Source: JADZAI01 sp046348585
Lineage (GTDB): Bacteria; Pseudomonadota; Alphaproteobacteria; Micropepsales; Micropepsaceae
Direction of reading: 5' to 3'
DNA length: 64,000 bases
Assembly (NCBI GenBank): GCA_046348585.1
Contig: JAXMDZ010000001.1
Coordinates: 468,444 to 532,443 of the forward strand
Shown here: positions 28,801 through 37,209 of the stretch, piece after piece
How positions within the stretch are numbered: the stretch's first letter is position 1
Layout of the letters: every line of letters begins with the position of its first letter
The notes under the pieces: generated by a model
What the model saw: only the letters and a program-made list of their open reading frames with translations
Databases searched by the model: none
What the model was told of the DNA's origin: nothing
Made by a program: the position numbers and the translations under genes

Positions 28801-30611
28801 AGATCGAGCGGCTGGGGCTGCTTGAGGCGCATGGCGAAGGCGTGGATCACCACCGGCCGGGCGAAGCCCTTGGGCGCGATGCGGTAATTGGTCTCCTCCG
28901 CGACCACGAGGCCCATGTTCTCCAGGATCGGCAGGACGCTGGAGAGTTCCGCCGAGCCGCCCGCATGGAGCAGCTTCAGCCGCAGCGCCGAGGCGGCGTC
29001 GCCGGCCTCGCGATAGGCGTGGAAGGAGACATGGCCGTGCGGGGCCTCGCCCAGCGCCTCCAGCCGAGCGATGTCGGCGAGCGCCTCGGCCGGGCGGACA
29101 TGCTCGCGGTAATTGGCGGGGAAGGCATCGGCGTAGCGCGCCGCCAGCACCGGCGCATCGGCGGCGTTCGCGGCGGCCAGCGCGGCGGCCAGCGCATCCG
29201 CCCAGGTGACGGTCGCGAGCGCGATGTCGGCTTCCAGCCGCGCGATGTCGACGCCGTGCCCGGAAGGTCCGAGCTGGACGATGGTATCGACGCGGGCGAC
29301 CGGCGACTCGCCGAAGGTCGGGCTGGAATGGGTGACTTCGCCGCCGAACGCGGCGCTGAGGATCTCGCCGATCTTCAGCCGCACCGCGCCCGAATAGCGG
29401 TCGCGCGGCATGTAGGTGAGGGCCGAGACGAAGCGGTCGAAGCGGTCGAAGCGCAGGAAGGTCTTGACCCGCGGCCGCTCCAGCACATGCATGATGCCGA
29501 GCGCCTGGGCGAGCAGTTCGTCCTCCGAGATCTGGAAGAGATCGTCGCGCGGGAAGGTTTCGACGACATGGGCGAGCGCCTTGCCGTCATGGCTGCGCGG
29601 ATCGAACCCGGCGCGCTGGACGACGCGCGCCTCCTTGCGCCGCAGCAGCGGGATTTCGGACGGGAGCTGGTGATAGGCCGACGAGGTGAAGAGGCCGACG
29701 AAGCGCCGCTCGCCGATCAGCCGGCCTGAGGAATCGAAGCGCTTGACGCCGATATAGTCCTGCACGGCGGCGCGGTGGACGCGGCTGCGGCTGTTCGACT
29801 TGGTGATGACGACGGGCTGCGGATCGGTGAGGAAGCCCGCGACCTCCGGCGTCAATTCGGCGGCGGCGTCGGGCTTGCGGATGATGCGGGCGGCCGGATC
29901 GCGCAGCACGCCGAGCCCGGTCTCCTCGATCGGGCTGTGCTGGCGCGTCGCCTCGTCGTAGCGGTAGTCGCGCGCGCCGAGCAGCGTGAAGTGATTGTCG
30001 GCGAGCCATTTGAGGAAGGCGACCGCCTCGGCGAGTTCGGCCGGTTCGACCGGCGGGGGATTGCGCTTCAGCTCGTCGATCGACTCGGTGAGCTTCTCCA
30101 GCATCGTGCGCCAGTCGCCGACCGCCGCCGCGACGTCGGCGAAGACCCGCCGCGCCGCTTCCTCCAGCGCCATCAGCCGGGCCGGGTCGCGCTGGCGGGC
30201 GATCGCCATGACGATGACGCTCTCGCGCGCCTCGCCCGCCCTGTCGTTGGCGACGATGGGATGGAAGGCCGCCTCGACCATCAGCCCAGACATGCCGAGT
30301 TCGCCGAGGATCGAATCGTAGAGGAACGGCCGGTCGTCGTTGACGGCGACCATGATCGCCCCGTCATAGGCGAAGCCGTCGGCCGCCGGATCGGGCGCGA
30401 AGACCCTGACCAGCGTCTCGCCGGGCGGCCGCGAGGCCGAAAGGTCGCGGGCCAGCAGCGCCAGCCGGGCGAGCGTCTCGGGCGGGAAGCTGATCACGTC
30501 CTCGGGCGCGGCGGTCGCCAGGAAGGCGCGGGCGAAAGTGGCGGCGGACGGGCCGGCCAGATGGTCGGCGGCGCGGACGGCGGCGTCGCGCACGGCGGAG
30601 AAATCGGTCAT
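25827..30611 (-). CDS. NAD-specific glutamate dehydrogenase, large (GDH180-type)
   Basis: A 1594-residue enzyme of the 180-kDa class, converting glutamate to 2-oxoglutarate and ammonia with NAD. A long N-terminal ACT-like regulatory region (about 1-700) precedes the catalytic core. The core includes GGIRWSDRREDFRTEILGL, then the glutamate-binding VPVGSKGGFYPK, and GVGDMSGDVFGNGML in the NAD-binding domain. Size and motifs match the alphaproteobacterial enzyme used in amino-acid catabolism. A GAGGAG ribosome site precedes the ATG at 30611. It probably counterbalances the gltBD glutamate synthase at 54.8-61 kb. Confidence 0.95.
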   Translation of the reverse strand: MTDFSAVRDAAVRAADHLAGPSAATFARAFLATAAPEDVISFPPETLARLALLARDLSASRPPGETLVRVFAPDPAADGFAYDGAIMVAVNDDRPFLYDSILGELGMSGLMVEAAFHPIVANDRAGEARESVIVMAIARQRDPARLMALEEAARRVFADVAAAVGDWRTMLEKLTESIDELKRNPPPVEPAELAEAVAFLKWLADNHFTLLGARDYRYDEATRQHSPIEETGLGVLRDPAARIIRKPDAAAELTPEVAGFLTDPQPVVITKSNSRSRVHRAAVQDYIGVKRFDSSGRLIGERRFVGLFTSSAYHQLPSEIPLLRRKEARVVQRAGFDPRSHDGKALAHVVETFPRDDLFQISEDELLAQALGIMHVLERPRVKTFLRFDRFDRFVSALTYMPRDRYSGAVRLKIGEILSAAFGGEVTHSSPTFGESPVARVDTIVQLGPSGHGVDIARLEADIALATVTWADALAAALAAANAADAPVLAARYADAFPANYREHVRPAEALADIARLEALGEAPHGHVSFHAYREAGDAASALRLKLLHAGGSAELSSVLPILENMGLVVAEETNYRIAPKGFARPVVIHAFAMRLKQPQPLDLAEVGPKLEAALDAVWTGRSENDGFNALTLAAALDWRQVAILRAVAKFLRQAGIAFSQSYMEEALSRNADIARLVVEQFEARFDPARGGDAAARAAAAEAAHEAIERALADVKSLDEDRILRRFRNVVEAMLRTNAWQKGADGADRPALAFKLDSQRLDELPAPRPWVEIFVYSPRVEGVHLRFGRVARGGIRWSDRREDFRTEILGLVKAQQVKNAVIVPVGSKGGFYPKQLPKDASREAVQAEGVAAYTVFIDALLDLTDTIAGDGAIVPPAQVVRADGDDPYLVVAADKGTATFSDTANAISQRRGFWLDDAFASGGSAGYDHKKMGITARGAWEAVKRHFREIGRDIQSEPFTVVGVGDMSGDVFGNGMLLSKAIRLVAAFDHRDIFIDPDPAPAASWAERKRLFDLPRSSWADYDKSLISAGGGVFSRSAKSIALTPQMKALTGLEADAVTPFELMSALLKAETDLLWFGGIGTYVKSSAQSQAQAGDRANDAIRVDGRDLRAKVVGEGANLGVTQPGRIEAARAGVRLNTDAIDNSAGVDTSDHEVNLKILFAAAAGKGTLARAERDALLAEMTDDVAAHVLTDNYRQTLALSIAESDALGGLEGQARLMRALEAKGKLDRAVEMLPDETAIRALRGAGQGLTRPEIAVLLAYAKIDLNEALLVSPLPDDPAFADDLRSYFPPPVRERFAAEIAGHRLRRELVATLLCNDIVNRAGPAFVQGIAEATGAGIAAVARAAVIATGAFRLAELYDRINALDGKVTAAVQIAMHRTAIELLRRQTQWMLRNVDAGAAIDRTVAQYRDGIDALKGTFSGLVSPLEREAVTARIHELAAAGVPADLADEVGALPLFATVADMVSLARESAIPLDAVAGAYFAAGAALGIDRLREQAARVKPQGHWDALSLTRIEDDLFAVQRMVAAKALKGVAAGPAPARAEGAASVAAWAAAAAGGIERARALIADLERDGAFTAAKLALATAQLRDLAM

Positions 30612-30796
30612 GTCGCTCCTCGGGGCACGGGCCGCCGGGAGGCGGCCGCGCCGGGGGTCTGACGCCCCCGTGTCTGGCCGGTATACTTAACGTAAACTAT
30701 GTCGATTGCGTTAGCCGATCCGGCCCGCCGGGTTTGAATCTTGTTTGAATCGAAGGCGATTGGACGCAGCCCCGATCCGGGCGCAGCCTTCCCCCC

Positions 30797-31060
30797 ATGG
30801 ACGTGCTGGCCGACCCTGCCTCGCTGACCGCCCGCTACGCCGATCTGGCGACGGCGAACGCCCGCCTTGCCGAGCGGCGGCGGGCGGAGGAGGACGACGC
30901 CACCGTCGGCGCGGCGGCCCAGTCCGCCGAGGTCCGCCTGCAGCGCAAGGCGGCCGCCGACGCGACGACCTTCCTCGACGCCCAGAAGGTCGTGTTCGTC
31001 AACGGCATCGTCGCCGCCGAAGGCGCGGCGGCCGGCACCACGGTCGATATCAGGGTCTGA
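30797..31060 (+). CDS. small uncharacterised protein
   Basis: An 87-residue protein with no recognised family. The first two thirds are a charged, Ala/Arg-rich helix that could form a coiled coil; the end (FLDAQKVVFVNGIVAAEG to VDIRV) looks like two beta strands. There is no signal peptide. Codon use is host-like. Its last 11 bp overlap the convergent hydrolase gene. It may be real, but it has little support beyond an intact frame. Confidence 0.5.
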   Translation: MDVLADPASLTARYADLATANARLAERRRAEEDDATVGAAAQSAEVRLQRKAAADATTFLDAQKVVFVNGIVAAEGAAAGTTVDIRV

Positions 31061-31919
31061 CCGCCTCGGCGATGAAGGCGCGCAGCAGCGCCTCGGTTTC
31101 CTCCGGCGCGTCGCGGAACGTGCCGTGACCGCAATGCGCCATCTCGACCAGCCGCGCGATCTCCGGCCTGAGCGCCGCGGCGATGTCGCGCGAGGCGGCG
31201 GCGGGGGTCACCGGGTCGCGGTCGCCGGTCAGCACCAGCGCCGGCACCTGGACCGCCGCCAACCCCGGCCTCAGATCCATGCGCCAGATCTCGCCGGCCG
31301 GCAGCGAGAAATGCCGGAAGACGTCCCAGTGGAAGACGACGCCGCGCCCCGCCGCTTCCTCGCGCGGGCGCGTGTTGTAGAGCGGATTGCAGACGCGGAA
31401 ATAGAGCGCGATGTCCTCGTCGCGGCCATGGGTCCAGAAGGCGGCGGCGGCATGGCGCGCCTCGGCCCCGCCCAGCGCCTCGAAGCCGTCCAGCACGTCG
31501 TCGAGCCGCATCCGCGCGGCGGTCGAGGAGAAGACGAGGGCGCGGGCGTGTCCCGGATGCCGGGCGGCGTAGGCCTGCGCCACCATGCCGCCGAAGGACT
31601 GGCCGAAGACGATCGGCGCTTCGATGCCGAGCGCCTCGCAGAAGCCGAAGATGTCGTCGCCCCACTGCTCCAGCGTCCAGCGCGAGGGATCGGCGCCGTC
31701 GCCGCCGCGGCTGCGGCCGTTGCCGCGATGATCGAGATAGACGACCTGCGCGATATCGGCGAAGCGGTCGAAATAGAAGCGCATCCCCCAATGGTCGAAG
31801 CCCGGTCCGCCATGCAGGACGAGCAGCACCGGCTTCTCGTGCGGACCGTCCGGCGTGATGGCGAGCCCCGGCCCGGCGGTGTCGAAAAAGAGCCGCGCGC
31901 CGTTGACGGTCACGTACAT
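31050..31919 (-). CDS. alpha/beta hydrolase, prolyl iminopeptidase-like
   Basis: A 289-residue serine hydrolase. The oxyanion region is LHGGPGFDHWG, typical of proline iminopeptidases (HGGPG), and the nucleophile elbow is GQSFGG with Ser108. The acid is probably Asp in LTGDRDPVTP and the base His in EMAHCGHG. It probably releases N-terminal residues from small peptides. It lies just downstream of the peptidase PepF on the same strand, with a terminator between. The start at 31919 begins the conserved strand; 31937 would add six residues. Confidence 0.88.
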   Translation of the reverse strand: MYVTVNGARLFFDTAGPGLAITPDGPHEKPVLLVLHGGPGFDHWGMRFYFDRFADIAQVVYLDHRGNGRSRGGDGADPSRWTLEQWGDDIFGFCEALGIEAPIVFGQSFGGMVAQAYAARHPGHARALVFSSTAARMRLDDVLDGFEALGGAEARHAAAAFWTHGRDEDIALYFRVCNPLYNTRPREEAAGRGVVFHWDVFRHFSLPAGEIWRMDLRPGLAAVQVPALVLTGDRDPVTPAAASRDIAAALRPEIARLVEMAHCGHGTFRDAPEETEALLRAFIAEAVRP

Positions 31920-31935
31920 GGATCGAGCCCCGCGC

Positions 31936-31974
31936 AAAGAAAATGCCGCCCGCCCCGGCCGGGGCGGACGGCAT
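31936..31974 (-). terminator. terminator after pepF
   Basis: A nearly perfect self-complementary block (31943-31974, one mismatch) followed on the minus strand by TTTCTTT. It sits between the pepF stop and the start of the hydrolase gene, so the hydrolase needs its own promoter or read-through. Confidence 0.75.
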
Positions 31975-31987
31975 TATGCGGCGCGGA

Positions 31988-33886
31988 TCAGGGCTGCGCC
32001 AGCAGCGCCTCCATCTCGTCCATGATCGCGTTCATGCGCTTGACGAGCGCCTGGTAGGGCTCCGGCGTCGCCATGTCGATGCCGGCCTTCTTGTAGAGCT
32101 CGTAGGGGTAGTCCGAGCCGCCCGCCTTCAGCAGATTGAGGAAGGTCTCGCGCTGGGCCGGATCGCCGGTTTCGATGCGCTCGGCGAGCAGCGCCGCGCC
32201 GGTCATCGAGGTGGCGTACTGATAGACGTAGAAGTCGCGGTAGAAGTGCGGGATGTAGGCCCACTCGATGCAGTAGGTCGGGTTGATCTTCATCACCCCT
32301 TCCGCCTCGCCGTGATACTTGCGCAGCAGCTCGCAATAGATCTCGCTCATCCGCGCGCCGGAGAGCGGATTGCCGGCCTCCGCCTCCTCGTGGATCTTCA
32401 GCTCGAACTCGGCGAACATCGTCTGGCGGAACCAGGTGCCGCGCATCGCCTCCAGCGCCATGCCGAGATAATAGAGCTTCTCCTCCTTCGAGGCGGCGTT
32501 CTTCGCCATGTAATCCTGAAGCAGCATCTCGTTCATGATCGAGGCGGTTTCGGCCGTGAAGGTCGAATAGTCCGACTTCTCGAACGGCTGGTTCTGCTTG
32601 GTCAGCATGGTGTGGACGGCATGGCCGCTTTCGTGCGCCAGCGTCGACATCGACTCGTAGTCGTCGTTGTGGTTCAGCAGCAGATAGGGATGCACGTCAT
32701 AGGCCGCGCCCATCATATAGGCGCCCGAGGCCTTGCCCGGCTGCGGATAGACGTGGCTCCAGCGCGACGACCAGATCTGCTTCAGCGGCGTCAGGTATTC
32801 GTCGCCCAGCGGAGCGAGCGCGGCGAGCGACAATTCGCGGCTGGTCGCCAGGTCGAACTTCTTGTCGAGCTGAACCAGCGGCGGATAGATGTCGTAATAT
32901 TCGAGGTCGCCCTCGATCCCGAGCATCTTCTTGCGCAGCTTGAAATAGCGGTGCAGCGCCGGAAGGTTCTCGTTCACCTGGGCGACGAGCGTGCGATAGA
33001 CCGCTTCGGGCATCGCGTCCGGGAACAGCGCGGCGTCGAGCGAATTGGCGTAGTGGCGCGATTTGGCGTCGAAGACGTGGCCCGCCACATGGGCGGCGAG
33101 ATTGGCGCCCAGCGTGCCCTCGAACTCCTTCCACTTGCCCCAGAAGGCGTCGAACACCGCCTTGCGGTCCTCGCGGTTCGTCTCCTGGCGATAGAGCGTG
33201 TAGGCGCTCTGGTCGATCTTCACCTCGCGCCCGTCGGCGAGCTTGATGGTCGGGAAGGGCAGTTCGGCCGCCGAGAAGATGTCGTAGGTGTCCGACGCCT
33301 TGGAGAGCACGTCGCCGGCCTGCGCCATCACCGCCTCGGTTTCGGGCGAGAGCGTGTGCGGCGCGGCCCGCAGCACGTTGTCGAGCAGGAAGCCGAAGAC
33401 GTCGTTCAGCTTCGCCTGCTCGGCGCGGAAGGCGTCGATCTTCTCCTTGCCGGCGGCGAGCAGCGCCGGGTTGACCCACGAGGTCGCCGAACCGTAGGCG
33501 ACGAACAGCGACTGCGCCGTCGACTTGCGCTCGGTGTTCTCGGCGATGCCCAGATTCTCGTCCGATTTCAGCATCGCGTAGGTGTAGAGGCGCAGGATCT
33601 GCTTCTGCGTCTCCGACATCTGCTCAAGGCAGGCGAGCATGGTGGCGGAATCGGCGGCGATCTTGTCCTTGCAGCCCTCGATCTTCGGGATTTCGCCCTT
33701 CAGCCGCTCGTATTCGGCGGTCCAGGCCTCGGGCGTCGCATAGAGGTCGGCAAGATCCCAGACCGCGTCCTCGGACTGGGCCGGCGCGGCGGCGGGCGCG
33801 GCGTCGGCGAAGACGGCGGGCGCGGCGGCAAGCGCGGCGGTGAAGGCGGAAGCGGCAAGCAGAACGGCGCGGAGCTGGCGCAGCAT
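31988..33886 (-). CDS. pepF: exported oligoendopeptidase F (M3 family)
   Basis: A 632-residue M3 metallopeptidase with zinc motif HESGH at 418-422 and the expected downstream Glu in the FTAETASIMNEMLL helix. It carries a signal peptide (MLRQLRAVLLAASAFTAALAAAPAVFA), so unlike cytosolic PepF it should act in the periplasm on oligopeptides. The start at 33886 follows GGGGATA at good spacing. It is divergent from the two peptide-binding protein genes, which suggests a peptide-scavenging theme together with the iminopeptidase downstream. Confidence 0.92.
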   Translation of the reverse strand: MLRQLRAVLLAASAFTAALAAAPAVFADAAPAAAPAQSEDAVWDLADLYATPEAWTAEYERLKGEIPKIEGCKDKIAADSATMLACLEQMSETQKQILRLYTYAMLKSDENLGIAENTERKSTAQSLFVAYGSATSWVNPALLAAGKEKIDAFRAEQAKLNDVFGFLLDNVLRAAPHTLSPETEAVMAQAGDVLSKASDTYDIFSAAELPFPTIKLADGREVKIDQSAYTLYRQETNREDRKAVFDAFWGKWKEFEGTLGANLAAHVAGHVFDAKSRHYANSLDAALFPDAMPEAVYRTLVAQVNENLPALHRYFKLRKKMLGIEGDLEYYDIYPPLVQLDKKFDLATSRELSLAALAPLGDEYLTPLKQIWSSRWSHVYPQPGKASGAYMMGAAYDVHPYLLLNHNDDYESMSTLAHESGHAVHTMLTKQNQPFEKSDYSTFTAETASIMNEMLLQDYMAKNAASKEEKLYYLGMALEAMRGTWFRQTMFAEFELKIHEEAEAGNPLSGARMSEIYCELLRKYHGEAEGVMKINPTYCIEWAYIPHFYRDFYVYQYATSMTGAALLAERIETGDPAQRETFLNLLKAGGSDYPYELYKKAGIDMATPEPYQALVKRMNAIMDEMEALLAQP

Positions 33887-34036
33887 CGTATATCCCCGTG
33901 ATGGTGATCCCCTGGCCCGCATACTGCCCGGCGAGGCCCGGGGCGCAATGCGAAGCCCGTCACGTCGGCGTGAAGGAATGCTGGTCCCCGGTCGCGTTTT
34001 CGTTATCGTGGCGGACGCCATCCACCCGGAGCCCCC

Positions 34037-35635
34037 ATGATCCGCCGGCCGGCCGCGGCCCTTTCGGCCCTTCTGACCGCATTTCTGGCGCTCTGGCTGG
34101 CCGCTCTCGCGGCGGGGACGGCCTCGGCCGAAACGCTGCGACGGGGTAACGGGGCCGAACCGGACACGCTCGACCCGCACAAATACGGCCTGACGGTCGA
34201 GCTCAACATCCACAACGACCTGTTCGAGGGTCTCGTCGATTACGACGCCAGGGGCGAGCCGATCCCCGGCCTCGCCGAATCCTGGACGGTCTCGGAAGAC
34301 GGCCGGGTCTATACGTTCCGCCTGCGGGCCGGGGCCAAATGGTCGGACGGCGCGCCGGTCACCGCCGACGACGTGATCGCCGGAATGCGCCGGGCGGTCG
34401 ACCCCAGGACCGCCGCCCAGCTCGTCGATCTCGCCTTCACCGTGAAGAACGCCCGGGCCATCGCCGAGGGGCGGATGCCGGTCGAGGCGCTGGGCGTCGC
34501 CGCCCCCGATCCGCAGACCATCCGCATCGAGCTGGAAGCCCCGAGCGCGGTCTTCATCCGCCGCATCGCCGGCTTTCCGCTGTTCGCGCCGCTGCCGCTG
34601 CATGTCTATCGCACGGCGGGCGACGACTGGGTGAAGGCGGGGACGATGGTCACCAACGGCCCCTATGTGCTGGCCAACTGGACGCCGCAGGAAAGCGTGC
34701 GGCTGGTCAAGAACCCTTACTTCTGGGACGCCGCCAACGTCGCCATCGACGAGGTGATCTTCTATCCGACCGTCGACGAGAACGCGGCCCTCAAGCAGTT
34801 CCGCAACGGCGAACTCGATCTCAATCTCGGCTTCCCGCCCGGCCAGTGGGAATGGCTGAAAACCGAGATGCCGGGCAAGGCGATGCTCTCGCCGGCCTCG
34901 ACCGTCACCTTTCTCGCCCTCAACCAGAACGAGGCGCGTTTCGCCGACGCGCGGGTGCGCCGGGCGCTGTCGATCGCCATCGACCGCGAGACGCTGACGG
35001 GGCGCGTGCTGGCGACCGGGCAGGTGCCCGGATACGATTTCGCGCCCGCTATCGCCGTCGGCTGGACGCCGCCGCCCGAGACCGATTTCAGCGCGACGCC
35101 GCTCGCCGAACGCCAGGCGGAGGCGCGCCGCCTGCTCGCCGAAGCCGGCTACGGCCCGGACAACCCGCTGACCTTCCGCTTCGACTACCGGGCCAGCGAC
35201 GCCAACAAGCGCGTCGTCGTCGCCATCGCGGCGATGTGGGCGGCGATCGGCGTGAAGGCCGAATTGCAGGCGAACGAAGTCAAGGTCCACTACGCCAAGC
35301 TGCGCGAGGGCGATTTCGAGGTCGCCGATTCCGGCTGGCAGGGCACGCCCGAGCCCGAGTTCTTCACCAATCTGCTGCTGACCGGGTCGGAGACCAATTA
35401 CGGCAAATGGTCGAACGCCGCGTTCGACCGCCTCGCCAACGCCGCGATCGTGGCGCTGGACCCGGCCGAGCGGCTGAAGCTGTTCCAGCAGGCCGACATC
35501 GTGGCGATGAACGACACCGCGATGATCGTGCTCTACTACGGCTCCAACCGCACGCTGGTGCAGGACTGGGTGAAGGGGCTGGAGCTGAACCCGATCCGCC
35601 AGCACCCGACGCGCTTCTTGAGGATCGAGAAATGA
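34037..35635 (+). CDS. peptide ABC transporter substrate-binding protein (DppA/OppA family), copy 1
   Basis: A 532-residue SBP_bac_5 protein with a signal peptide ending near ASAETLRRG. Landmarks are AEPDTLDPHKYG, FEGLVDYDARGEPIPGLAESW and KWSDGAPVTADDV. It should bind oligopeptides in the periplasm. No permease or ATPase genes are adjacent. The second copy starts inside its stop codon (ATGA), and the two are clear paralogues with the same order of motifs. Confidence 0.93.
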   Translation: MIRRPAAALSALLTAFLALWLAALAAGTASAETLRRGNGAEPDTLDPHKYGLTVELNIHNDLFEGLVDYDARGEPIPGLAESWTVSEDGRVYTFRLRAGAKWSDGAPVTADDVIAGMRRAVDPRTAAQLVDLAFTVKNARAIAEGRMPVEALGVAAPDPQTIRIELEAPSAVFIRRIAGFPLFAPLPLHVYRTAGDDWVKAGTMVTNGPYVLANWTPQESVRLVKNPYFWDAANVAIDEVIFYPTVDENAALKQFRNGELDLNLGFPPGQWEWLKTEMPGKAMLSPASTVTFLALNQNEARFADARVRRALSIAIDRETLTGRVLATGQVPGYDFAPAIAVGWTPPPETDFSATPLAERQAEARRLLAEAGYGPDNPLTFRFDYRASDANKRVVVAIAAMWAAIGVKAELQANEVKVHYAKLREGDFEVADSGWQGTPEPEFFTNLLLTGSETNYGKWSNAAFDRLANAAIVALDPAERLKLFQQADIVAMNDTAMIVLYYGSNRTLVQDWVKGLELNPIRQHPTRFLRIEK

Positions 35636-37209
35636 AACGCCTCCGGCTGGCCGCCCTCGCGGCCCTCGTCCTGGCGGCGTTCGCGCCGTTCGCCGCCGCC
35701 GCCGAACTGCGCCGCGGCAATCTCGCCGAGCCCGATACGCTCGATCCGGCCAAATGGTTCACCACCTACGAGAGCTGGATCATCGGCGACTTGTTCAACG
35801 GCCTGCTGCAGCTGGACGCCCGTGGCGACGAGATCCCGGGCGCGGCCGAAAGCTGGACGGTGTCGGACGACGGCCTCGTCCTCACCTTCAAGCTGCGCGC
35901 CGACGGCAAATGGTCGGACGGCGCGCCGGTGACGGCCGGCGATTTCGTCGCCGGCTTCCGCCGCTCGTTCGATCCGAAGACCGCCTCGGCCTATGCGAGC
36001 TTCGGCTATGTCATCGTCAATGCGCGCGACGTCGTCGAGGGGCGGATGCCGGTCGACTCGCTCGGCGTGCGGGCGATCGACCCGATGACCTTCGAGGTGC
36101 GCCTGACCGAGCCGAGCCAGACGCTGCTGCCGCTCTTCGCGCGCTATCCGAACTTCTTTCCGGTGCCCTCCCATCTGCTCGCCAGGGTGGGCGACGGCTG
36201 GACCGCGCCCGGCACGATGGTCTCGAACGGTCCCTACCGGCTCACCGAATGGGTGCCGCAGGATCATGTGAAGCTCGAAAAGAACGAAGCCTATTTCGAC
36301 GCCGCCAATGTGAAGATCGATACGGTCTATTACTACCCGACCGACGACGACGCCTCGGCCGTCAAGCGCTTCCGGGCGGGCGAACTCGACCTCAACATGC
36401 GCTTTCCGCCCGGCCTCTATGCGATGCTGAAGCGCGAGCTGCCGGACGAGACGCGGGCCGATCCGGCCTCATGGATCGGCTACATCGTGCTCAACCAGAC
36501 CGATCCGCGCTTCGCCGACAAGCGCGTGCGCCGCGCCCTTTCCCTCGCCATCGACCGCGAGACCATCGTCACGCGGGTTCTGGGCAACGGCGAGCTCCCG
36601 GCCTGGAGCTTCGTGCCGCCGGGCACGCGCCATTTCGTCTCCTCCGGGGCGGGCGACTTCTCGGCGATGCCGATGGCGGAGCGCCAGGTCGAGGCGCGGC
36701 GGCTTCTGGCGGAGGCGGGCTACGGCCCCTCCAATCCGCTCACCTTCACCTTCATGCACCGCATCGGCGAGGCCAACAAACGCGCCGCGCTCGCCGTCGC
36801 CGACATGTGGAAGGCGGTCGGCGTCGACGTGCGGATCGAGGCGAACGAGGTAAAGGTCCATTACGCCCGGCTGCGCGAGAAGGCCTTCGAGGTCGCCGAT
36901 GGCGGCTTCTCGGCGGACCCGGACGCCGAATATTTCATCTATCTGCTGCGCAGCGATTCCGTCGAACTCAATTTCGGCGGCTGGTCGAACGCCGAATACG
37001 ACCGCCTGGCGAGCGCCGGCAACCGCGAGCGCGATCCCGTCAGGCGCGGCGAACTCTACGCCGCCGCCGAGAAGATCGCGCTGGAGGAGACGGCGATGAT
37101 CCCCGTCTATATCCCGGTCAACCGCGCGCTGGTGCATAGCTGGGTCAAGGGCTTCGAGCCCAACCCCAGCGACTCGCACCCGACCCGCTGGATGAGCGTC
37201 GAGCGCTAG
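35632..37209 (+). CDS. peptide ABC transporter substrate-binding protein (DppA/OppA family), copy 2
   Basis: A 525-residue paralogue of the preceding gene, with its own signal peptide (MKRLRLAALAALVLAAFAPFAAAA) and the same AEPDTLDP, PGAAESW and KWSDGAPVTAGDF blocks. It is coupled to copy 1 by an ATGA overlap. The C-terminal ligand-pocket segments differ (for example EYFIYLLRSDS against EFFTNLLLTGS), so the two may bind different peptides. Its stop shares CTAG with the convergent phoX stop. Confidence 0.93.
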   Translation: MKRLRLAALAALVLAAFAPFAAAAELRRGNLAEPDTLDPAKWFTTYESWIIGDLFNGLLQLDARGDEIPGAAESWTVSDDGLVLTFKLRADGKWSDGAPVTAGDFVAGFRRSFDPKTASAYASFGYVIVNARDVVEGRMPVDSLGVRAIDPMTFEVRLTEPSQTLLPLFARYPNFFPVPSHLLARVGDGWTAPGTMVSNGPYRLTEWVPQDHVKLEKNEAYFDAANVKIDTVYYYPTDDDASAVKRFRAGELDLNMRFPPGLYAMLKRELPDETRADPASWIGYIVLNQTDPRFADKRVRRALSLAIDRETIVTRVLGNGELPAWSFVPPGTRHFVSSGAGDFSAMPMAERQVEARRLLAEAGYGPSNPLTFTFMHRIGEANKRAALAVADMWKAVGVDVRIEANEVKVHYARLREKAFEVADGGFSADPDAEYFIYLLRSDSVELNFGGWSNAEYDRLASAGNRERDPVRRGELYAAAEKIALEETAMIPVYIPVNRALVHSWVKGFEPNPSDSHPTRWMSVER

